Below, one piece after another: positions 8,696 to 16,846 of a stretch of DNA of 64,000 nucleotides; position 1 is the stretch's first letter; every line of letters starts with the position of its first letter. The notes under the pieces were generated by a model, which was not told where the DNA came from, did no database searches, and saw only the letters and a program-made list of their open reading frames with translations. Position numbers and translations under genes: made by a program. This stretch comes from Streptomyces sp. JJ66 (GTDB lineage: Bacteria; Actinomycetota; Actinomycetes; Streptomycetales; Streptomycetaceae), in contig NZ_JAEVFI010000018.1 in NCBI RefSeq assembly GCF_019303495.1, positions 225-64,224 of the forward strand, given 5' to 3'.

Positions 8696-9670
8696 GTGCG
8701 GAAGGCGGGCTGGGCGGCTGCGGTGGGCATCTCACTGGTGCTCACCCTCATGGCGTTGCTGGTGGTGGGCACCTACGTGGCCGCGTCGCGGCTCGGCGGC
8801 GCAGGCGTCGGGCCCGCGGTGGCGCTCGCGCCGGGCGCGGTGCCCGCGCAGTACGAGAAGCTGGTGCGGCAGTGGGGCCGGCTGTGCCCGGAGCTCAATC
8901 CGGCGCTGCTGGCCGCGCAGCTGTACCAGGAGAGCGGCTGGAACCCTGACGCGCGCTCCCCGGCCGACGCACGGGGTATCGGCCAGTTCATCCCCGGCAC
9001 CTGGGCGACGCACGGCCTGGACGCCAACGGTGACGGCCGGGCCAACGTGTGGGACCCGGAGGACGCCATCCCCTCGGCCGCCTCCTACGACTGCGCGCTC
9101 GCCGGATACGTCGAGGATGTCCCCGGCGACCCGACGGCGAACATGCTGGCCGCCTACAACGCCGGGCCGTACGCGGTGATCAAGTACGCCGGGGTGCCGC
9201 CGTACGCGGAGACGCGGAACTACGTCCAGCGCATCCAGAGCCTGGAGGACAGCTTCGCCCAGCCGCTGGAACGCCTGTCCCCGTCCAAGCAGGCGGCCGG
9301 GGCCATCAACTTCGCGCAGGAGAAGCTCGGCACGCCCTACCTGTGGGGCGGCGACGGCACGCCCGAGGACGGCGGCCGCTTCGACTGCTCGGGGCTGACG
9401 AAGGCGGCTTACGCGTCCGTCGGCGTCGAGCTGCCCCGGGTGGCCAACGACCAGTGGAACACCGGGCCGCACCCCGCACGCGACGAGTTGCTGCCGGGCG
9501 ATCTGGTGTTCTTCGCGCACGATCTGGGCGACCCGCGCTCGATCCATCACGTGGGCATCTACGTCGGCGGCGGATACATGATCGACGCGCCCTACACCGG
9601 CGCGGTGATCCGCTTCAGCCCGATCGACTCGCTGCCGGACTACTTCGGGGCGACCCGGCCCACGGCGTGA
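8696..9670 (+). CDS. Bifunctional lytic transglycosylase / NlpC-P60 endopeptidase
   Basis: 324 residues from a GTG at 8696, preceded by an AAGG ribosome-binding site. An N-terminal membrane anchor (about 8-30) is followed by a goose-type lysozyme-like domain (LYQESGWNP with the catalytic Glu, then ARGIGQFIPGTWATHG, about 75-175) and an NlpC/P60 domain (FDCSGLTKAAY with the catalytic Cys, HHVGIYVGGG with the His, about 200-320). The enzyme cuts both glycan strands and stem peptides, as VirB1/TrbN-type proteins do to let a secretion channel pass through peptidoglycan. Its divergent position beside the pilin-like gene fits that task. Confidence 0.9.
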   Translation: MRKAGWAAAVGISLVLTLMALLVVGTYVAASRLGGAGVGPAVALAPGAVPAQYEKLVRQWGRLCPELNPALLAAQLYQESGWNPDARSPADARGIGQFIPGTWATHGLDANGDGRANVWDPEDAIPSAASYDCALAGYVEDVPGDPTANMLAAYNAGPYAVIKYAGVPPYAETRNYVQRIQSLEDSFAQPLERLSPSKQAAGAINFAQEKLGTPYLWGGDGTPEDGGRFDCSGLTKAAYASVGVELPRVANDQWNTGPHPARDELLPGDLVFFAHDLGDPRSIHHVGIYVGGGYMIDAPYTGAVIRFSPIDSLPDYFGATRPTA

Positions 9671-9927
9671 CGCGCGGTGCCTCACCTCCCCCAGGCGGGG
9701 CGCGGTCCCGTGGCGGACACGGGTCGCCGGGCGCGTACCCTGAGTGAAGCGGGGGCGTTGAGCTGCGGTGATCGGTCACCCTTCGGTAACAGCACAGTGA
9801 TCGTTCGGTGGAGGGCGGAACGTCGTGGCCCGGCCCGGCGTTTCCTGGCAAGGATCGGTTCTTCCGACACCACGGGGGCCAGCGAACAGACGCGTACGTA
9901 CGAGTGAGTGAATGCGAGGCCAGCGCC

Positions 9928-10599
9928 ATGGGTGACTGGGAGAGTCCGGACGTTGACCTGCTGTACCACGTCAACGGCTGGGCCGCGTCCGTCCCGGACT
10001 GGGCGGACTCCGCGCTGGCGTTCCTCAGCGAGTACGGCGTCATCGTCGGCATCATGGTGCTCGGCCTGTACGCGTGGTGGACCGCCCGCCGCCGCCCCGA
10101 CGCGGTGCACGCCGTCGCCGGGCTGCTGTGGGCGCCGCTGGGCGCGTCCGTCGCGTACCTGGTCAACTATCCGATCCGGGAACTCGTCGAGCGTCCCCGC
10201 CCCTTCGTCGATCATGACGGGCTGGACGTGCTCGTCCACGGCAAGGACGGCTACTCCTTCGTCAGCGACCACTCCGCGCTGGTGATGGCGCTGGCGGTGG
10301 GCATCTTCCTGGTCAACCGGCGGCTGGGCGCGCTGGCCATTGTGCTCGCGCTGTTCCAGGGCTTCGGCCGCGTCTACACCGCGGTGCACTACCCGACGGA
10401 CGTCATCGGCGGGCTGGCGCTCGGCACCGCCGTCGTGCTGCTCCTGGCCCCGCTCGCGCTCGCGCTGCTGACCCCGCTGACGCGTGCGGTGGCCGCGTCC
10501 CCGCGGGTGGGACGCCTGGTGGCCGCGCCGCGCGGTGGCGAGGAGGGGGCGTCCCGCGAGGCGGAGCCGACACCCCGCGCCCGCGACCTCGCGGCGTAA
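9928..10599 (+). CDS. PAP2-family membrane phosphatase
   Basis: 223 residues with five to six membrane helices and the three phosphatase signatures of type 2 phosphatidic acid phosphatases: the basic motif in RELVERPRP, SDHS in YSFVSDHSALVMALA, and RVYTAVHYPTDVIGG with the catalytic His. Family members remove phosphate from undecaprenyl-pyrophosphate or phosphatidate at the outer face of the membrane. The tail after residue 195 is a disordered basic extension. The ATG at 9928 has a weak ribosome-binding site; earlier in-frame codons give an unlikely hydrophilic lead. Confidence 0.87.
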   Translation: MGDWESPDVDLLYHVNGWAASVPDWADSALAFLSEYGVIVGIMVLGLYAWWTARRRPDAVHAVAGLLWAPLGASVAYLVNYPIRELVERPRPFVDHDGLDVLVHGKDGYSFVSDHSALVMALAVGIFLVNRRLGALAIVLALFQGFGRVYTAVHYPTDVIGGLALGTAVVLLLAPLALALLTPLTRAVAASPRVGRLVAAPRGGEEGASREAEPTPRARDLAA

Positions 10600-10631
10600 G
10601 GCGCCCGCGCGGGGCGGGCCGCGCGGGCGCC
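10600..10631 (+). terminator. Terminator hairpin after the PAP2 gene
   Basis: A perfect 13-bp GC stem (10600-10612 with 10619-10631) closes a 6-nt loop and begins right after the stop codon. There is no U-tract, as is usual in streptomycetes. Confidence 0.75.
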
Positions 10632-10730
10632 CTTCGCGCCGCGCATCCGCGCCGCGCGCCCGGTGACGGTGGCGGGCGACGCCTGTTCCCGGCGGGCCGT
10701 CCCCCGGGTCCGGCCGTCCCCGGGGGCCAT

Positions 10731-10804
10731 CCGTCCCTGAGCACGTCCGTCCCTGAGCACGTCCGTCCCTGAGCACGTCCGTCCCTGAGCACGTCCGTCC
10801 CCGG
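10731..10804. repeat. Tandem array of a 16-bp unit
   Basis: The unit GCACGTCCGTCCCTGA is present in three exact full copies (10741-10788) with a partial copy on each side. The array lies between the terminator of the PAP2 gene and the 3' end of the small gene at 10813. Confidence 0.9.
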
Positions 10805-10812
10805 GGCGTCCG

Positions 10813-10983
10813 TCATTCCTTGCTGTCGGTGTGGGCGGCGGCGTCGTCACGGGCTCGGGACCGGGCCCGCCTGCCGGGGCCGCGCCAGCCGCAGGCGCAG
10901 TGGGCGCTGACGAACGGGCCGTTGTCACGCATGCTGATGCGGTGCCCGGCGGAGGTGGCCGGGGCGTTGAGCGTCTCAGGCAC
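10813..10983 (-). CDS. Small conserved streptomycete protein
   Basis: 56 residues. The core HRISMRDNGPFVSAHCACGW, followed by an Arg-rich RGPGRRARSRARDDAAAH tail, matches a small protein I recognise from many Streptomyces genomes, function unknown; two Cys (positions 29 and 31) could bind a metal. The GTG start at 10983 lies 7 nt after a TAGCGT -10-like box, suggesting a leaderless transcript. Confidence 0.75.
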   Translation of the reverse strand: MPETLNAPATSAGHRISMRDNGPFVSAHCACGWRGPGRRARSRARDDAAAHTDSKE

Positions 10984-11070
10984 GTGACCCACGCTACCCG
11001 GGCGTAACGGCCTCCTTCGACCCTCGTTATGCGGAGCGGGTTCCACAGACGGTCTTGGGGGTCTGTTGCG

Positions 11071-11976
11071 ATGGACAGGCGGAAGGCCACGGCCGCCGGG
11101 CTCGCCGCGCTCGTGCTGACGGCGGTGGGCGGCACCGGCTGCACGCGGCGCACGGTGGCGGTGGCAGAACCCCCGGACGCCCAAGACGCCCGGGACGGCG
11201 ATGCGCGGCAGCGGGTACGGGGCGCGGCGGATGCCCTGGTGCGCGCGGGCAGCTCGGATGTGCGTACCGGGATGGAGCTGCTGAGCGGCGGCACCCGGCT
11301 GACGATCCGGGGCGTGGGCGTGTTCGACTACGCACGCCGCCGGGGCCTGCTGGAGGTGAGCCTGCCGGACGGACGGGAGCGGCCGGTCACGCAGGTCATC
11401 GCGCCCGGTTCGCTGTTCATGAAGCACCGGGGCGCCGGGGTCCCGGCGGACAAGTGGGTGGAGGTCGATCCGCGCCGGCTGGCGGACGGCAACCTGGTCA
11501 CCAACGGCGCGACGGACCCGCTGACGGCGGCGGCGCTGCTGCGCGGCGCGACGTCGGTGCGGTACGCCGGGGCGGGTGAGGCGAGGGGCGAGCCGGTGCG
11601 CCGCTACACCGGCACCACCGACGCGGCTGCCGCCGCCCGGGCCGCGACCGACGGGGTGCGCGCGCAGCTGGCCGCGGCGGCGAAAGGGTTCTCCTCCGGC
11701 GCCGTCCCCTTCGAGGTCTGGCTGGACGGGCGCGGCCTGCCCCGCCTGCTGCGGTACACCTTCGCCTTCGCCGACAGTACCGGCGCGGGCAGGGGCACGG
11801 GGGAAGGGCCGGAGGAAGGGTCGGGGGAAGGGTCGGGGGAGAGCGCGGCCGAGGAGCCGGTCGAGGTGGTCTCCACCAACGAGTTGCACGGCTTCGGACG
11901 CCGGGTGGCGGTGCGGTTGCCGCCGCCTGCCGAGGTGTACCGGGGGACGATCGCGGTGCCGGGGCAGCGGCCGTGA
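11071..11976 (+). CDS. Secreted lipoprotein, LppX/LprG-like
   Basis: 301 residues. The N-terminus MDRRKATAAGLAALVLTAVGGTGC is a lipoprotein signal with Cys24 as the lipidated residue, which is why the ATG at 11071 is preferred over one 14 codons earlier. The mature part has alternating strands (ADALVRAGSSDVRTGMELLSGG, LFMKHRGAGVPADKWVEVD, PFEVWLDGRGLPRLLRYTF) in the LolA/LppX-like order used to shield lipids in a half-barrel. A low-complexity GTGEGPEEGSGEGSGE insert lies near residues 248-263. Family assignment is by pattern only. Confidence 0.65.
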   Translation: MDRRKATAAGLAALVLTAVGGTGCTRRTVAVAEPPDAQDARDGDARQRVRGAADALVRAGSSDVRTGMELLSGGTRLTIRGVGVFDYARRRGLLEVSLPDGRERPVTQVIAPGSLFMKHRGAGVPADKWVEVDPRRLADGNLVTNGATDPLTAAALLRGATSVRYAGAGEARGEPVRRYTGTTDAAAAARAATDGVRAQLAAAAKGFSSGAVPFEVWLDGRGLPRLLRYTFAFADSTGAGRGTGEGPEEGSGEGSGESAAEEPVEVVSTNELHGFGRRVAVRLPPPAEVYRGTIAVPGQRP

Positions 11977-12124
11977 AGCGGGTACCGGGTCCGGCGGGCG
12001 AGGTGGCCAAGTGCCGGGTACCCGCAGGCAGATCGTCCTACTCTGGGGTGGTGCGGGAGAGCGGCCGGACACCCTGACGCGGGCCACCGGCCGTTCGTGG
12101 TCCAGCTGCGAGGAGGTGGCCAGG

Positions 12125-12283
12125 ATGCCGGGGGAACCGATGGTCCAGGACCGGGAGGCGCTCGCCGAGATCGAGCTCTACGGGGAACTGATGATCGCCG
12201 CGTCGGCCGAGCCGGAGGAGCGGCTCAGCGACGACCGTATCGACGAGGTGCTGGGGGCCCGGCCAGGCGCGCCGCACCCCTGA
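12125..12283 (+). CDS. Small conserved acidic protein
   Basis: 52 residues, acidic and probably helical (QDREALAEIELYGELMIAASAEPEERLSDDRIDEVLG). A GAGGAGGTGG ribosome-binding site starts at 12110. This resembles short proteins found widely in Streptomyces; no function is known. The Glu/Leu spacing would suit binding to another helix. Confidence 0.7.
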   Translation: MPGEPMVQDREALAEIELYGELMIAASAEPEERLSDDRIDEVLGARPGAPHP

Positions 12284-12459
12284 ACCATCCGAGGTGGCAC
12301 CGACGATTGGGCGGGGTGCTGATGCGCGGGGCTCCGCGCTCCCGTGCTGGGTGCCGATCGTTTGCTGGGTGCCGATCGTTTTCGGCCACGTCCAGTGCGG
12401 GACGTGGGCTTCGATGCCGGGGGTCGCGTGCGCCGGGTAGCGGATGGCGGGTGGCTGGG

Positions 12460-12822
12460 TCAGGTGCGCAGGAGGCGGGCGATGGCGGCGGTGGCTTCGG
12501 TCACCTTGGCTTCCATCTCCTCGCCGCCGTCCTGCGCGGCCGCCGCGACGCAGTGCCGCAGGTGCTCCTGGAGGAGTTGCAGGGCGAAGGACTGCAGGGC
12601 CTTGGTGGAGGCCGAGACCTGGGTGAGGATGTCGATGCAGTAGACGTCCTCGTCCACCATGCGCTGCAGGCCGCGGATCTGGCCCTCGACGCGGCGCAGC
12701 CGCTTGAGGTGGGCCTCCTTGTCCTTGGCGTACCCGTGCGGGCCGGGCGAGGTGGCCGCGGCGGTGTCGGTGGTGGTGTCGGTGTCGGTGGCGGCCGGCG
12801 GCGTGGGCTCCACGGTCGTCAT
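12460..12822 (-). CDS. csoR: CsoR-family copper-sensing repressor
   Basis: 120 residues: a disordered Thr/Ala-rich lead (1-30) then the all-helical CsoR fold. The Cu(I) ligands are Cys62 (in VYCIDIL), His87 and Cys91 (in EHLRHC), with the 25- and 4-residue spacing of characterised CsoR proteins. Apo-CsoR binds a GC-tract inverted repeat and releases it on copper. Such a repeat is present at 12855-12871, ahead of its own start, so autoregulation is likely. No copZ or copper ATPase gene is adjacent; its targets must be elsewhere. Confidence 0.9.
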   Translation of the reverse strand: MTTVEPTPPAATDTDTTTDTAAATSPGPHGYAKDKEAHLKRLRRVEGQIRGLQRMVDEDVYCIDILTQVSASTKALQSFALQLLQEHLRHCVAAAAQDGGEEMEAKVTEATAAIARLLRT

Positions 12823-12854
12823 CGTCTCTCTCCCTCGTCAGCGGCGATGGGATC

Positions 12855-12871
12855 ATACCCAGGCCGGGTAT
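12855..12871. promoter_or_regulatory. Candidate CsoR operator
   Basis: ATACCC (12855-12860) and GGGTAT (12866-12871) form a perfect inverted repeat around a 5-bp AGGCC centre, of the G/C-tract type bound by CsoR proteins. It lies 33 bp before the csoR start. Confidence 0.65.
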
Positions 12872-13039
12872 ATTGTACCGATTGTCCCGGCGGCCCGGCG
12901 ACGCCATGGAGGTCCCGGTTTCGGCCCCGGTGCCCGGCGCCGGGACCGATGGGCGACACTGGTGGCCGCCGGTTCGCTGTGGCCGGATGATGCGCCTAGC
13001 ATCAACGAGACTGTCGCCCGAGCACACCGAGGACCTGAA

Positions 13040-13660
13040 GTGCGCTTTCGTCTGACCCCCAGGGAGACGAGCTTCTACGACATGTTCGCGGCGTCCGCGG
13101 ACAACATCGTGACCGGTTCGAAGCTCCTCATGGAACTGCTCGGGGCGGAGTCCTCCGCGCGGACCGAGATCGCCGAGCGCATGCGGGCCGCCGAGCACGC
13201 GGGTGACGACGCGACGCACGCCATCTTCCACCAGCTCAACTCTTCCTTCATCACGCCGTTCGACCGCGAGGACATCTACCGGCTGGCGTCCTCGCTCGAC
13301 GACATCATGGACTTCATGGAGGAGGCCGTCGATCTCGTCGTCCTCTACCAGATCGACGAGCTGCCCAAGGGGGTTGACCAGCAGATCGAGGTGCTGGCGC
13401 GGGCGGCCGAGCTGACCGCCGAGGCCATGCCGCACCTGCGGACGATGGAGAACCTCACCGAGTACTGGATCGAGGTCAACCGGCTGGAGAACCAGGCCGA
13501 CCAGATCCACCGCAAGCTGCTCGCCCACCTGTTCAACGGCAAGTACGACGCCATAGAGGTGCTGAAGCTCAAGCAGATCGTCGATGTGCTGGAGGAAGCC
13601 GCCGACGCGTTCGAGCACGTCGCCAACACGGTGGAGACCATCGCGGTCAAGGAGTCCTGA
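13040..13660 (+). CDS. DUF47/PhoU-like accessory protein of Pit
   Basis: 206 residues from a GTG at 13040, all helical, with the DUF47 pattern (FYDMFAASADNIVTG at the N-terminus; ADQIHRKLLAHLFNG and LKLKQIVDVLEEAADAFEHVAN near the end). DUF47 proteins are PhoU-like and regulate or pair with low-affinity phosphate permeases. The gene lies 5 bp before pit, as in many actinobacteria, so the two act together. Confidence 0.88.
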   Translation: MRFRLTPRETSFYDMFAASADNIVTGSKLLMELLGAESSARTEIAERMRAAEHAGDDATHAIFHQLNSSFITPFDREDIYRLASSLDDIMDFMEEAVDLVVLYQIDELPKGVDQQIEVLARAAELTAEAMPHLRTMENLTEYWIEVNRLENQADQIHRKLLAHLFNGKYDAIEVLKLKQIVDVLEEAADAFEHVANTVETIAVKES

Positions 13661-13665
13661 CCGCC

Positions 13666-14664
13666 GTGGACACGTTCGCCCTGGTCGTCGTCGTCGGCGT
13701 CGCCCTCTTCTTCACCTACACCAACGGTTTCCACGACTCCGCCAACGCCATCGCGACGTCCATCTCCACCCGGGCGCTGACGCCCAGGGTGGCGCTGCTG
13801 ATGGCGGCGGGGATGAACCTCGCCGGTGCCTTCATGGGCAGCGGCATCGCGCAAACCGTCTCCGAGGGCCTCATCGAGACGCCGACCGGCTCGCACGGCA
13901 TGGTCATCCTGTTCGCCGCGCTGGTCGGGGCGATCGTGTGGAACATGATCACCTGGTATTTCGGCCTGCCGTCGTCCTCCTCGCACGCCCTGTTCGGCGG
14001 CATGGTCGGCGCGGCGCTCGCCGGGTCCATCACCGTCTACTGGGACGGGGTGCTGGAGAAGATCGTCCTCCCGATGTTCATCTCACCGCTGGTCGGCATG
14101 GGGCTCGGCTACCTGGTGATGACGGCGATCCTGTGGATGTTCCGGCGGGCCAACCCGAACCGGGCGCAGCGCGGCTTCCGCATCGCGCAGACCGTCTCGG
14201 CCGCCGGCATGGCGCTCGGCCACGGGCTCCAGGACGCGCAGAAGACGATGGGCATCGTGGTGATGGCGCTGGTCATCGCCGATGTCGAGGACTCCGGCGA
14301 TCCCATCCCGGTGTGGGTCAAGCTCGCCGTCGCCGCGATGCTCTCGCTGGGCACATACGCGGGCGGCTGGCGCATCATGCGCACCCTGGGGCGGCGCATC
14401 ATCGAGCTCGACCCGCCGCAGGGTTTCGCCGCGGAGACGACGGCGGCCTCGGTGATGTACGCCACCGCCTACATCTTCCACGCGCCGATCTCCACGACGC
14501 ACACCATCACCTCGGCGATCATGGGGGTAGGCGCGACGCGGCGGGTGAAGGCGGTGCGCTGGGGCGTGGCGAAGAACATCGTCGCCGGCTGGTTCATCAC
14601 CATGCCCGCCGCCGCCACGGTCGCCGCGATCAGCTACTTCTTCACCAATCTGATCTTCGGCTGA
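13666..14664 (+). CDS. pit: Low-affinity inorganic phosphate transporter, Pit family
   Basis: 332 residues, starting with GTG. Two inverted halves carry the PiT signatures: TYTNGFHDSANAIATS near residue 20 and GHGLQDAQKTMGIV near residue 185, with about ten membrane helices. It takes up metal-phosphate with protons when phosphate is plentiful. It corresponds to the gene called pitH1 in S. coelicolor as I recall it, which also lies tail-to-tail with pstB. Confidence 0.93.
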   Translation: MDTFALVVVVGVALFFTYTNGFHDSANAIATSISTRALTPRVALLMAAGMNLAGAFMGSGIAQTVSEGLIETPTGSHGMVILFAALVGAIVWNMITWYFGLPSSSSHALFGGMVGAALAGSITVYWDGVLEKIVLPMFISPLVGMGLGYLVMTAILWMFRRANPNRAQRGFRIAQTVSAAGMALGHGLQDAQKTMGIVVMALVIADVEDSGDPIPVWVKLAVAAMLSLGTYAGGWRIMRTLGRRIIELDPPQGFAAETTAASVMYATAYIFHAPISTTHTITSAIMGVGATRRVKAVRWGVAKNIVAGWFITMPAAATVAAISYFFTNLIFG

Positions 14665-14860
14665 GGCGGGCCGACCGACCGGGCGGGCGTCGGCCCCGGG
14701 GCACGCGCGGGTGGCCCGGTCGGCCGCGGCCACTGAACTGCCCGGGAGAGGCGGAACACCCCGGAACCGGGTCGGCGGCGTCGCGGGCGGTGGGCGGGGA
14801 TCGCCCCGGGGGCGCCAGGCCGGCGGGGCGCCGGGGCCTCGGGGGTGCCAAAACGACAGT

Positions 14861-14893
14861 GGGCCCGTCTCCCTGGAACCAGGAGACGGGCCC
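14861..14893. terminator. Bidirectional terminator between pit and pstB
   Basis: GGGCCCGTCTCC pairs with GGAGACGGGCCC, with the stem extending through CCTGG/CCAGG apart from one bulge. It sits between the convergent pit and pst transcripts and can serve both. Confidence 0.85.
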
Positions 14894-14937
14894 TCGCCGC
14901 GCGGCGGCACCGCCATGCAGCGCCGCGCGACGCCGGC

Positions 14938-15714
14938 TCAGCCGAAGCGGCCGGAGATGTAGTCCTCGGTGGCCTGCACCGAGGGGTTGGAGAAGATGCG
15001 CTCGGTGTCGTCGATCTCGATGAGCTTGCCGGGCTGCCCGATCGCCGCGAGGTTGAAGAACGCGGTGCGGTCGGAGACGCGCGCGGCCTGCTGCATGTTG
15101 TGGGTGACGATGACGATCGTGTACTGCTCCTTGAGCTGCCCGATCAGGTCCTCGATGGCGATGGTCGAGATCGGGTCGAGCGCGGAGCACGGCTCGTCCA
15201 TGAGCAGGACCTGTGGCTCGACGGCGATGGCGCGGGCGATGCACAGGCGCTGCTGCTGACCGCCGGAGAGGCCGGAGCCGGGCTTGTTCAGCCGGTCCTT
15301 GACCTCGTTCCACAGGTTCGCGCCGCGCAGCGACTTCTCGACGACGCCGTCGAGCTCGCTCTTGCGGTACTTGCCGTTCAGCCGCAGCCCGGCGGCGACG
15401 TTGTCGTAGATGGACATCGTCGGGAACGGGTTCGGCCGCTGGAAGACCATGCCGATGGTGCGGCGGACGGCGACCGGGTCCACCCCGGGCCCGTACAGGG
15501 ACTCGTCGTCCAGCAGCACCTTGCCCTCGACGCGCCCGCCGGGAGTGACCTCGTGCATGCGGTTGAGGGTGCGCAGGAAGGTGGACTTGCCGCAGCCGGA
15601 GGGGCCGATGAAGGCGGTCACGGAGCGGGGCTCGACGGTCATCGAGATGTCCTCGATGGCCTTGTGGGTGCCGTAGTAGGCGGTGAGGCCGCTGACGTCG
15701 ATGCGCTTGGCCAT
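14938..15714 (-). CDS. pstB: Phosphate ABC transporter ATPase PstB
   Basis: 258 residues. Walker [10 protein letters not shown] (near 37-45), Q-loop in [16 protein letters not shown], signature LSGGQQQR, Walker [14 protein letters not shown] and the H-loop in VTHNMQQ are all intact. The RPNPFP and [10 protein letters not shown] motifs are specific to PstB. It powers high-affinity phosphate import through PstC/PstA. Confidence 0.97.
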   Translation of the reverse strand: MAKRIDVSGLTAYYGTHKAIEDISMTVEPRSVTAFIGPSGCGKSTFLRTLNRMHEVTPGGRVEGKVLLDDESLYGPGVDPVAVRRTIGMVFQRPNPFPTMSIYDNVAAGLRLNGKYRKSELDGVVEKSLRGANLWNEVKDRLNKPGSGLSGGQQQRLCIARAIAVEPQVLLMDEPCSALDPISTIAIEDLIGQLKEQYTIVIVTHNMQQAARVSDRTAFFNLAAIGQPGKLIEIDDTERIFSNPSVQATEDYISGRFG

Positions 15715-15766
15715 GTCAGATCACTTCTCTTCTGGTGCCTGTGTCACGTCGTGGGTCTGCCGGGCC

Positions 15767-16846
15767 TCAGCGACCGGCCTTGGGGGCCTTCCAGCGGGCG
15801 ATGCCGCGGGCCAGCAGGTTGAGCAGCATCACGAAACCGATCAGGACGAGGGCGGCGGCCCAGGCCCGGTCGTACGCGAACTGGTTGCCTGCCTTGAACT
15901 GCGTCCAGATGTAGTACGGCAGCGAGGACTGCGGCCCCTCGAACGGGTTGCTGTTGATGGAGGCGGCGCCGAACACCAGCAGCATCACCGGTGCAGTCTC
16001 GCCCGCGATGCGCGCGACGGCGAGCATCACACCGGTGGTGATACCCCCGATCGCGGTGGGCAGGACCACCTTGAGGATGGTGCGCCACTTGGGCACGCCC
16101 AGAGCCAGGGACGCCTCACGCAACTCGTTGGGGACGAGCTTAAGCATCTCCTCGGTGGAGCGCACGACGACCGGCATCATCAAGATGGCCAGCGCCATGG
16201 CACCCGCCCAGCCGGAGTAGCCGAAGTCCAGCAGGATGATCCAGAAGCTGAGGACGAACAGGCCGGCCACGATCGACGGAATGCCGGTCATGACGTCGAC
16301 GAAGAAGGTGACGGCGCGGGCGAGCTTGCCCCGGCCGTACTCGACGAGGTAGATCGCGGTGAGCAGGCCGATCGGCGCGGCGATCAGCGTGGCCAGGCCC
16401 ACCTGCTGCACGGTGCCGATGAGGGCGTGGTAGACGCCGCCGCCGGGCTGCAGGTCGCGCAGGCCGCTCATGGAGTGCGTCAGGAAGTACCCGTCGAGCA
16501 TGCCGATGCCGCGCGCGACGGTCTCCCACACCAGGGAGGCGAGCGGGACGATGGCGACGATGAAGCACACCCACACCAGGCTGGTGGCCAGCCGGTCCCT
16601 GGCCTGCCGCACGCCTTCGACGGCGGTGGTGAGCGCGAAGGTGAGGGTCAGGAACAGCAGGGCGCCGATCAGGCCCCACTGGGCCTTGCTGTCCATGCCG
16701 CCGAGCAGGCCGATGCCGCTGCCCAGCGCGGCGGACAGCACGGCGATGCCCAGCGGCGCGAAGCGCGGCAGCCGGGCGTGCCGGAGGCTGGTGGACGGGG
16801 AGCCGGCGCTGCCCACGGGGGTCTTGTCCAGGACGGCGTTGCTCAT
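15767..16846 (-). CDS. pstA: Phosphate ABC transporter permease PstA
   Basis: 359 residues from the ATG at 16846, which overlaps the pstC stop (ATGA). About eight membrane segments: two extra N-terminal helices (about 35-100) before the six-helix core. The cytoplasmic coupling loop is EASLALGVPKWRTILKVVLPTAIGGI and the IAGETAPVMLLVFG motif typifies PstA. Confidence 0.95.
   Translation of the reverse strand: MSNAVLDKTPVGSAGSPSTSLRHARLPRFAPLGIAVLSAALGSGIGLLGGMDSKAQWGLIGALLFLTLTFALTTAVEGVRQARDRLATSLVWVCFIVAIVPLASLVWETVARGIGMLDGYFLTHSMSGLRDLQPGGGVYHALIGTVQQVGLATLIAAPIGLLTAIYLVEYGRGKLARAVTFFVDVMTGIPSIVAGLFVLSFWIILLDFGYSGWAGAMALAILMMPVVVRSTEEMLKLVPNELREASLALGVPKWRTILKVVLPTAIGGITTGVMLAVARIAGETAPVMLLVFGAASINSNPFEGPQSSLPYYIWTQFKAGNQFAYDRAWAAALVLIGFVMLLNLLARGIARWKAPKAGR

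Noticed and set aside
10731..10804. CRISPR array
   Set aside because: Repeats are 16 bp and contiguous, with no spacers and no cas genes; the same holds for 29230-29304 and 19696-19770.
10984..12087. Upstream extension of the small minus-strand gene across the lipoprotein gene
   Set aside because: Only the last 56 codons match a known small protein and they begin at a GTG with a -10 box; the rest lies antisense to the lipoprotein.
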